Of a stretch of 6,186 nt of DNA, positions 1 to 4,763 are shown one piece after another. The position numbers were made by a program, and so were the translations under genes. The notes beneath the pieces were generated by a model. That model worked only from the letters and a program-made list of their open reading frames with translations, was not told the DNA's origin and did not search any database. Source of the stretch: an uncultured Pseudomonadota bacterium. GTDB lineage: Bacteria > Myxococcota_A > UBA796 > UBA9615. Each line of letters opens with the position of its first letter. Position 1 is the first letter of the stretch. Location of the stretch: positions 1 through 6,186 of the forward strand of contig CALCXL010000024.1 of NCBI GenBank assembly GCA_937907595.1, read 5' to 3'.

Positions 1-1
1 C

Positions 2-235
2 GGCATTCGGCTGATCACGCCGCGCCACGAGACCTCCGCCGTGCACATGGCCGGCGCCGACGTCACCTACTACTACCAGCAGGGCCCGACCTTCCCCCAG
101 GCCCTGTCCTGGGGCTCCCTGCAGAGCGGCGTGCGCGTCGACGACGTGGCCAACGCCCCCGCGACCCTCAACGGCGGCACCGACCTGCCCACGTCCTGGG
201 CCTACCGCTGGCGCACGGCCTTCGAGGACGAGTTC
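2..235 (+). other. Beta-rich domain, copy 1 (C-terminal half only)
   Basis: This protein segment aligns by eye with the end of the full domain at about 647-1102. Shared landmarks in order are an Ala-Val/Leu-rich strand, a Tyr-rich strand (TYYYQQ here, TYHWNQ in copy 2), P-x-A-x-x-x-GSL, an A/E-P-x-T-x-N-G turn and a final AYRWR / AYAFR strand leading straight into an acidic DGDGDG loop. The start of this copy is cut by the window edge. The alternating hydrophobic pattern suggests a beta-sandwich, possibly carbohydrate- or protein-binding. I cannot name the family. Confidence 0.7.
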
Positions 236-3200
236 GACGGCGACGGCGATGGCCTGAGCCCCTGCGACGGTGACTGCGACGACACGGACCCCGCGGTCAA
301 CCCCAGCGCCCTGGAGGTCTGCAACGGCGTCGACGACGACTGCGACGGGACGCTGGGCGCCACGGAGGTGGACGGCGACGGCGACGGGCTGGCCGGCTGC
401 GACGGCGACTGCGACGACGCGGACGGGGCCGTCTACCCCGGCGCCCCCGAGGCCTGCGACGGCCTGGACAACGACTGCGACGGGGTCGTGCCCGCGGACG
501 AGTCCGACGGCGACGGCGACGGCTTCGCGGGCTGCGTCGACTGCGACGACACCGACGCCGTGGTCTACGCGGGGGCCGACGAGGTCTGCGACGGCCTGGA
601 CACCAACTGCGACGGCCTGGCCTCGGGCCTCATCGCCGACGAGGTCACGCCGAACGGAGACACCACCGGCGGCGACCGCTCCCGCGGCAACCTGTGGCAG
701 ATCGACGACTCCGTGCTGGCTGAGAGCTTCGAGATGTTCCTGACCGCCGACGCGGGCACGGAGCTCACCTGGCAGGTCTTCGAGTCGACGACCTTCAACG
801 GCACGTACGCCCTGGTCGACGCCTGGACCACCACCACCGTGGGCACCGGCGACGCCTGGCACGCCTCGGGGCTGCACCCCACCGTGCTCAGCGCCGGCCG
901 CTTCTACGCCCTGACCGTCGGCTGGAGCGACTCCCTGACCTACCACTGGAACCAGTTCGGCGAGCCGTTGCCCGTCGCCTACGCCTTCGGCTCCCTGCGC
1001 GCCGGCCTGTCCATCGGCGACGCCGAGCCCAGCACGGTCAACGGCAACTTCGACCAGATCAACGTCGCCTACGCCTTCCGCATCCACGCCAGCGCCGAGG
1101 CCGACGCGGACGGGGACGGCAGCCTCTCCTGCCTGGACTGCGACGACGCCGACGGGGCCAACGCGCCGGGCAACCCCGAGCTCTGCGACGGCCTGGACAA
1201 CGACTGCGACCCCCTGACCGTGGACGACGTGGACGGCGACGGCGACGGGGAGACGCCCTGCACCGGCGACTGCGACGACGGCAACGCGGACGTCCTGCCC
1301 GGCCACCCGGAGATCTGCGACGGCGACGACAACGACTGCGACGGGATCCTGCCCGCCGACGAGGCCGACGCCGACGCCGACGGCACCTCCGAGTGCGCCG
1401 GCGACTGCGACGACGCGGAGGCCACCGTCTTCCCCGGAAACGCCGAGGCCTGCGACGGCCTGGACAACGACTGCGACCCGGCCACGGAGTTCGCGGGCGG
1501 GGAGGTCGACGGCGACAGCGACGGCAGCTTCTCCTGCGTGGACTGCGACGACGCCGACGCCAACGCCTTCCCGGGCAACCCCGAGCTCTGCGACGGCCTG
1601 GACAACGACTGCGACCCGGGCACCGACGAGGCCGTGGACGGCGACGGCGACGGCGAGACCGCCTGCGACGGCGACTGCGACGACGGCGACGCGGCCAACT
1701 CGGCCTCCGGGGTGGAGGTCTGCGACGGCCAGGACAACGACTGCAGCGGCGCCCCCGACGCCGACCCAGCGGGGGAGGTGGACGGCGACGGCGACAGCAG
1801 CCTCTCCTGCGACGACTGCGACGACGCGGACGCGGCCAACTTCCCCGGCAACACCGAGTCCTGCGACGGCCAGGACAACGACTGCGACGGCGCGCCCTGG
1901 GACCAGGAGGTGGACGCTGACGGCGACGGCGCCCTGGCCTGCCTTGACTGCGACGACGCGGACGCGGCCAACTTCCCGGGCAACCCCGAGCTCTGCGACG
2001 CCCAGGACAACGACTGCGACGCGGCGACGGTGGGCGAGGACGACGTCGACGGCGACGGCGCCGCGCTCTGCGACGACTGCGACGACGGCGACGCAGCCAA
2101 CGCCCCCGACGGCGTCGAGGTCTGCGATGGGCAGGACAACGACTGCGACGCCGGCACCGACGAGGACGTGGACGGGGACGGCGACGGCCAGACGGTCTGC
2201 GAGGGGGACTGCGACGACGCCGAGGTGGACACCTTCGCGGGCAACGCCGAGGTCTGCGACGGCCTGGACAACGACTGCGACCCCGCCACGGACGAGGACG
2301 CCGACGACGACCTGGACGGCCTGAGCCTCTGCGAAGGGGACTGCGACGACAGCAACGCCGACGTGTTGCCCGAGCACCCCGAGCTCTGCGACGGCCTGGA
2401 CAACGACTGCGACGGCGCGGTGCCGGCGGACGAGCTGGACGTCGACGTCGACGGCTTCGCCATCTGCGACGGCGACTGCGACGACGCCGAGCCCGCGGTC
2501 TACCCGGGCGCGCCCGAGTTCTGCAACGGCGCCGACGACGACTGCGACGGCCTGGTGCCCGAGGACGAGGTGGACGCCGACGGCGACTCCTGGGCCCCCT
2601 GCTCGGGGGACTGCGACGACGACAACGCCGACCTCTTCCCCACCAACCCCGAGGCCTGCGACGGCGAGGACCAGGACTGCGACGGCAGCATCGAGGACGA
2701 GCTCGAGGACACCGACGGCGACGGGTACTCGCCCTGCGACGGGGACTGCGACGACACCAGCGGGGACAGCTGGCCGGGCGCCCCCGAGCTCTGCGACGGC
2801 CTGGACCAGGACTGCGACGGGCTGGTGCCCGGGGACGAAGCGGACACCGACGGCGACGGCGCCGCGCCCTGCGCCGGAGACTGCGACGACACCGACGCCG
2901 CCATCGGCCCCCAGGCGGCGGAGATCTGCGACGGCATCGACACCGACTGCGACGGCTCCCTGCCGGCGGACGAAGCGGACGAGGACGGCGACGGTTGGTT
3001 CGACTGCGACGGCGACTGCGACGACGCGGCGGCCAGCGCCCACCCCGACGGCGTCGAGGACTCGGTGGAGCTCTGCCGGGACGGCGTGGACAACGACTGC
3101 GATGGAACGGTCGACGTCGACGACGCCGACTGCCCCGAGGACCCGTCCCTGGGCGGCCTGTCCGGCGGCAGCGGCTGCGGGGCCTGCTCGGCCGGCGCGT

Positions 3201-3271
3201 CCACCGGCAGCGGGCTCTGGCTGCTGCCGGGCCTGTTGCTGATCGGCCGACGTCGCCGGCAGCGCGCCTGA
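2..3271 (+). CDS. MopE-type Cys/Asp repeat surface protein with MYXO-CTERM-like tail (5' partial)
   Basis: The frame is open to the left edge, so the true start and any signal peptide lie outside the window; 1089 residues are visible. Numbering from the first full codon at base 2, residues 1-77 are the end of a beta-rich domain. Residues 79-215 hold three repeats built on C-x2/3-CDD...E-x-C-D-G-x-D-N-D-C. Residues about 216-367 are a second, complete copy of the domain, and residues 368-1045 hold fifteen more repeats. A Gly/Ser linker, GCGAC, a short hydrophobic stretch and RRRRQR close the protein. Most repeats open with a DxDxDG-like acidic loop. The core motif resembles the putative metal-binding repeats named after Methylococcus MopE; calcium or other metal binding and disulfide pairing are inferred. 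The tail suggests export and surface anchoring. The protein is probably structural or adhesive with no visible catalytic domain. Its identity as a MopE-type repeat protein is secure, its function is not. Confidence 0.93.
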   Translation, partial: GIRLITPRHETSAVHMAGADVTYYYQQGPTFPQALSWGSLQSGVRVDDVANAPATLNGGTDLPTSWAYRWRTAFEDEFDGDGDGLSPCDGDCDDTDPAVNPSALEVCNGVDDDCDGTLGATEVDGDGDGLAGCDGDCDDADGAVYPGAPEACDGLDNDCDGVVPADESDGDGDGFAGCVDCDDTDAVVYAGADEVCDGLDTNCDGLASGLIADEVTPNGDTTGGDRSRGNLWQIDDSVLAESFEMFLTADAGTELTWQVFESTTFNGTYALVDAWTTTTVGTGDAWHASGLHPTVLSAGRFYALTVGWSDSLTYHWNQFGEPLPVAYAFGSLRAGLSIGDAEPSTVNGNFDQINVAYAFRIHASAEADADGDGSLSCLDCDDADGANAPGNPELCDGLDNDCDPLTVDDVDGDGDGETPCTGDCDDGNADVLPGHPEICDGDDNDCDGILPADEADADADGTSECAGDCDDAEATVFPGNAEACDGLDNDCDPATEFAGGEVDGDSDGSFSCVDCDDADANAFPGNPELCDGLDNDCDPGTDEAVDGDGDGETACDGDCDDGDAANSASGVEVCDGQDNDCSGAPDADPAGEVDGDGDSSLSCDDCDDADAANFPGNTESCDGQDNDCDGAPWDQEVDADGDGALACLDCDDADAANFPGNPELCDAQDNDCDAATVGEDDVDGDGAALCDDCDDGDAANAPDGVEVCDGQDNDCDAGTDEDVDGDGDGQTVCEGDCDDAEVDTFAGNAEVCDGLDNDCDPATDEDADDDLDGLSLCEGDCDDSNADVLPEHPELCDGLDNDCDGAVPADELDVDVDGFAICDGDCDDAEPAVYPGAPEFCNGADDDCDGLVPEDEVDADGDSWAPCSGDCDDDNADLFPTNPEACDGEDQDCDGSIEDELEDTDGDGYSPCDGDCDDTSGDSWPGAPELCDGLDQDCDGLVPGDEADTDGDGAAPCAGDCDDTDAAIGPQAAEICDGIDTDCDGSLPADEADEDGDGWFDCDGDCDDAAASAHPDGVEDSVELCRDGVDNDCDGTVDVDDADCPEDPSLGGLSGGSGCGACSAGASTGSGLWLLPGLLLIGRRRRQRA
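236..646 (+). repeat. MopE-type repeats 1-3
   Basis: Three tandem protein repeats of about 45 residues each start DGDGDG and carry four cysteines. Repeats 1 and 2 use C-x-G-D-C-D-D for the first pair, while repeat 3 uses the shorter C-V-D-C-D-D. The second pair follows in the form CNGVDDDC, CDGLDNDC and CDGLDTNC. The block is a spacer between the two copies of the beta-rich domain. Confidence 0.9.
647..1102 (+). other. Beta-rich domain, copy 2 (complete)
   Basis: About 150 residues without cysteine interrupt the repeat array. The segment begins TPNGDTTGGDRSRGNLW, then shows alternating hydrophobic strands (FEMFLT, LTWQVFEST, FYALTVGW, LPVAYAFGSL, INVAYAFRI) and ends where repeat 4 starts. 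The pattern fits an all-beta extracellular module. No catalytic motif is visible. Its second half matches the truncated domain at the left edge of the window, so the protein holds at least two copies, each followed by MopE-type repeats. Confidence 0.72.
1166..1212 (+). repeat. 47-base exact direct repeat, copy A (partner 1571-1617)
   Basis: This stretch in repeat 4 is identical base for base to 1571-1617 in repeat 7. It starts CCGGGCAACCCCGAG and encodes the G-N-P-E-L-C-D-G-L-D-N-D-C-D core. Third-position identity as well as protein identity suggests recent copying or gene conversion, though strong GC3 bias contributes. Confidence 0.85.
1571..1617 (+). repeat. 47-base exact direct repeat, copy B (partner 1166-1212)
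   Basis: This is the second copy of the 47-base identity, lying in repeat 7. The flanking bases differ on both sides, which sets the limits of the match. Confidence 0.85.
1814..1845 (+). repeat. 32-base exact direct repeat, copy A (partner 1946-1977)
   Basis: This stretch of repeat 9 is identical to 1946-1977 in the next repeat, exactly 132 bases (44 codons) away. It covers the DCDDADAANFP core. Confidence 0.85.
1946..1977 (+). repeat. 32-base exact direct repeat, copy B (partner 1814-1845)
   Basis: This is the second copy of the 32-base identity, in repeat 10. Adjacent units sharing this much DNA are the expected product of a tandem duplication of one unit. Confidence 0.85.
3137..3268 (+). 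other. C-terminal MYXO-CTERM-like sorting tail
   Basis: The last 44 residues of the repeat protein form a Gly/Ser-rich linker, the cysteine pair GCGACSAG, a short hydrophobic stretch (LWLLPGLLLI) and a basic end (RRRRQRA). This tripartite Cys / membrane span / Arg cluster layout is that of MYXO-CTERM sorting signals, known as targets of myxosortase-type intramembrane proteases that cleave near the Cys and leave the protein surface-attached. The span is short and broken by a Pro, and the second Cys three residues after the first is a variation. Assignment is by pattern only. Confidence 0.75.
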
Positions 3272-3279
3272 TCAACCCC

Positions 3280-3284
3280 GGAGG
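3280..3284 (+). promoter_or_regulatory. Ribosome binding site of the DUF1801 gene
   Basis: GGAGG lies six bases before the ATG at 3291 and supports that start. It sits inside the 19-base gap after the repeat protein's stop. There is no room there for a separate terminator plus promoter, so co-transcription with the upstream gene is likely. Confidence 0.8.
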
Positions 3285-3290
3285 CGACCC

Positions 3291-3716
3291 ATGGCCGAGC
3301 TGAAGACGAAGCAAAACGACGGCAGCGTCGACGACCTGCTGGACGCCGTGCCCGACCCGCAGAAAGCGGCGGACGCGCGGGTGGTGCTGGGGATGATGCA
3401 GGAGGCCACCGGCGGCCTGGCCACCCTCTGGGGCAGCAACATCGTCGGCTTCGGCCGCTACCACTACACCTACGCCAGCGGCCGGGAGGGGGATTGGTTC
3501 CTCTGCGGCTTCTCCCCGCGAAAGGCCAACTTGACGCTGTACATCATGCCGGGGTTCTCGGCCTACGAAGACCTGCTGGGCCGCCTGGGCAAGCACAAGA
3601 CGGGCAAGTCCTGCCTGTACATCAAGCGGCTGTCCGACGTCGACGTCGACGTGCTGCGGGAGCTGGTGGAGGCGTCGGTGGTCTCCATGCGGCAGCGCTA
3701 CCCCGAGTGCGAGTGA
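3291..3716 (+). CDS. DUF1801 (YdhG-like) domain protein
   Basis: This complete 141-residue protein has the normal size for a stand-alone DUF1801 domain. Recognisable family landmarks are a helical N-terminus starting MAELKTK, W47, the IVGFGRYHY block (51-59), G-R-E-G-D-W-F (64-70), FSPRK (74-78), the strand LTLYIMPGF (81-89) and GKHKTGKSCLYIKRL (100-114). A final helix follows. It has no signal peptide or membrane segment, so it should be cytoplasmic. The molecular function of the family is unsettled; Bacillus subtilis YdhG/Fra has been proposed as a frataxin-like iron chaperone, but this protein belongs to a different-looking subgroup and that role should not be transferred. The start is fixed by GGAGG six bases upstream. 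It lies 19 bases after the surface repeat gene, so the two may share a transcript, although no functional link is evident. Confidence 0.92.
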   Translation: MAELKTKQNDGSVDDLLDAVPDPQKAADARVVLGMMQEATGGLATLWGSNIVGFGRYHYTYASGREGDWFLCGFSPRKANLTLYIMPGFSAYEDLLGRLGKHKTGKSCLYIKRLSDVDVDVLRELVEASVVSMRQRYPECE

Positions 3717-3735
3717 TGCGCGCGGATCGCGCCGA

Positions 3736-4119
3736 TCAGTCCAGGATCTGCACGCGCCCTTCGGGGTAGCCCCGCGCCACCAGGTCGCCCGCCGTGTCCC
3801 GCAGCTCCATCACCCGGTACTCCAGGGTGCCGGTGTGCTCCATGAAGCCGAAGATCGCGTCGGTGAGCCCGCCCTCGTCCAGGGCGGCGACGTCGGTGCC
3901 GATGGTCAAGGCCAGGGTGTCCCCGTCGAAGGCGGCGGAGACCACGCCCTCGATCGACTCGTAGGCGGTGAGGGGCGGGGGCGGCGTCGGCCGCGTGAGC
4001 CACAGGCGCAGCCCCACGGCGGAGAGCGCCACCACCACCGCGATCGCGGCGAGGCGCTGCTTCTTGCGGGTCTGGGCTTCCCGATCGGCCGAGGCCTCGA
4101 TCTGGTCGTAGATCGACAT
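3736..4119 (-). CDS. Small single-pass membrane protein coupled to the pilin gene, unknown function
   Basis: This 127-residue protein begins MSIYDQIEAS. It has a short charged cytoplasmic N-terminus (1-22, ending RKKQR), one membrane helix (about 23-42, AAIAVVVALSAVGL core), a TRPTPPPP linker (42-49) and a C-terminal domain of about 78 residues. The positive charges before the helix predict that the C-terminal domain faces the periplasm. I do not recognise this domain; its pattern (SIEGVVSAAFDGDTLALTIG, then LEYRVMELRD and GRVQILD) looks like a small alpha/beta fold. The frame stays open upstream to 4335, but the ATG at 4119 is preferred because it shares its A with the pilin TGA (TGATG), the helix is then placed near the N-terminus, and the upstream residues are a shadow of the pilin gene. 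Coupling suggests a partner or assembly factor for the pilin-like protein. Confidence 0.8.
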   Translation of the reverse strand: MSIYDQIEASADREAQTRKKQRLAAIAVVVALSAVGLRLWLTRPTPPPPLTAYESIEGVVSAAFDGDTLALTIGTDVAALDEGGLTDAIFGFMEHTGTLEYRVMELRDTAGDLVARGYPEGRVQILD

Positions 4120-4625
4120 CAGAAGCGAACGCTGGCCGCCGTCGCCGTATTGGGCCGCAGGAACATGTGGCGGCTCGAGCCCGACGTCTTCTCCGGATCG
4201 ATGTCCATCCACCACGTGGCGATCAGGTTGTCGTTGTCCATGTCGCAGGTGCCGATGTTGCGGACCCAGTCGCCGTTGGAGTTGCTGAACAGGGTGGAGC
4301 TGTAGTGGCACCGCACCTTGCCGTCGGGCTGCCACTCCAGATCGGCCCAGCCGGCCTCCAGGGGCTCGAAGGGGTAGGCGTTGCGATCCAGGGGGGTGGT
4401 GGGCGACACGTCGCAGTCCACGTAGGTCTCGTAGAGCTCCTTGTGGGTGATCTGCGCCGTCGCCATGCCCTTGAGGTTCACGAAGACCTCACCCCGCCGC
4501 GCGCGCAGCTGCATGTTGAGGAACTCGGGGATGGCGATGCCCGCCAGCAGCGAGACGATCGCCACGGAGATCATCAGCTCGATGAGCGTGAAGCCCGCCT
4601 GCCGGTTGCCGGGACCTGTGCGCAT
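4119..4625 (-). CDS. Type IV pilin-like protein (prepilin)
   Basis: This complete 168-residue protein starts with a short basic leader (1-11) ending in Gly. The prepilin peptidase site G|FTLIELMI follows, with the conserved Glu at mature position 5 (E16). The hydrophobic helix runs from about 12 to 32 (FTLIELMISVAIVSLLAGIA), then P33 and the amphipathic FLNMQLRARRGE. The globular part is Trp-rich and has cysteines 71, 106 and 127. CDMDNDNLIATWW (127-139) matches in position the aspartate-rich GDxDGDG...W stretch common in delta-proteobacterial PilA-like pilins. The protein should be inserted in the inner membrane, processed by PilD and assembled into a pilus or pseudopilus. No pil machinery is adjacent, so it may be an accessory or minor pilin rather than the main PilA. 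GGAGG five bases before ATG 4625 supports the start. The stop overlaps the next gene by one base. Confidence 0.93.
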   Translation of the reverse strand: MRTGPGNRQAGFTLIELMISVAIVSLLAGIAIPEFLNMQLRARRGEVFVNLKGMATAQITHKELYETYVDCDVSPTTPLDRNAYPFEPLEAGWADLEWQPDGKVRCHYSSTLFSNSNGDWVRNIGTCDMDNDNLIATWWMDIDPEKTSGSSRHMFLRPNTATAASVRF

Positions 4626-4630
4626 GCTCG

Positions 4631-4635
4631 CCTCC
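4631..4635 (-). promoter_or_regulatory. Ribosome binding site of the pilin-like gene
   Basis: On the minus strand GGAGG lies five bases before the ATG at 4625. The box plus its first downstream bases (GGAGGCGA) is the same as in front of the DUF1801 gene. Confidence 0.8.
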
Positions 4636-4647
4636 GGGTAGGCCCGC

Positions 4648-4682
4648 TACCTAGCACAGGGGCCGACCGATTCTGAAGGCAA
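4648..4682 (-). promoter_or_regulatory. Weak candidate promoter for the pilin operon
   Basis: On the minus strand TTGCCT (4677-4682) is followed 18 bases later by TGTGCT (4653-4658), running into TAGGTA (4648-4653). This is a poor match to sigma-70-type boxes. No sigma-54 GG-N10-GC element was found in the 138-base gap. The gap holds no gene; its placement between two minus-strand genes makes a promoter here plausible, but these boxes are only a suggestion. Confidence 0.2.
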
Positions 4683-4694
4683 AACCGGTGAAGA

Positions 4695-4732
4695 GGGACC
4701 CGCTCTCGGGGCCTTCGGTGGCCGGCGGTCCC
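4695..4732 (-). terminator. Possible hairpin terminator after the metalloprotease gene
   Basis: GGGACC (4695-4700) and GGTCCC (4727-4732) form an outer stem. Inside it, GGCC (4710-4713) and GGCC (4720-4723) pair around a six-base loop. On the minus strand the structure lies 32 bases after the metalloprotease stop and is followed by TCTTC and, further on, CACCGGTTTT rather than a clean T-run. It may weaken read-through from the protease gene into the pilin operon, but imperfect pairing between the two stems and very high GC make it uncertain. Confidence 0.33.
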
Positions 4733-4763
4733 GGGGGTGGCGTCGGCCCCGCGGGGGGGTGGG

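Larger units (their letters stand above)
1103..3136 (+). repeat. MopE-type repeats 4-18
   Basis: Fifteen consecutive repeats of roughly 41-50 residues each carry at least four cysteines. Repeats 4, 7, 9, 10 and 11 have a C-x-D-C first pair; 5, 6, 8 and 12-18 have C-x-G-D-C. Repeat 11 has a shortened acidic loop (DGDGAALC). Repeat 8 has Ser after the last Cys (DNDCSG). Repeat 18 is a capping variant: it has extra residues before its third Cys, reads CRDGVDNDCDG and ends with an additional Cys in DDADCP. The strongly biased codons give high DNA identity between units, which also makes the region prone to slippage and misassembly. Confidence 0.92.

Noticed and set aside
1069..2463. A Ser-rich 464-codon frame on the minus strand, with a similar one at 2500-3204.
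   Set aside because: The apparent S-Q-S-L repeats are just the reverse reading of the MopE repeats; there is no independent codon pattern or ribosome binding site.
1103..3136. The regular DNA repetition as a CRISPR array or other non-coding repeat.
   Set aside because: The period varies in steps of three, the whole block is one open frame, and unit differences follow a protein pattern (Cys, Asp, Gly kept).
41..3271. GTG at 41 as the true start of the repeat protein.
   Set aside because: The frame continues open to base 2, the residues before it fit the beta-rich domain, and no signal peptide follows the GTG.
1059..3596. An 845-codon open frame on the minus strand, opposite the repeat array.
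   Set aside because: Its product is almost all Arg, Pro and Ser with no domain. It arises because the repeated GAC/TGC/GGC codons read as stop-free in the reverse direction, and it also runs across the well-supported DUF1801 gene.
3725..3737. A small inverted repeat (GATCG-CGC-CGATC) between the converging genes as a bidirectional terminator.
   Set aside because: The stem is only five pairs, overlaps the stop of the minus-strand gene and has no T-run on either side.
3736..4335. A longer 199-residue version of the small membrane protein.
   Set aside because: The extra residues overlap the pilin gene in another frame and are low-complexity Arg/His/Gln. The TGATG start at 4119 is better supported.
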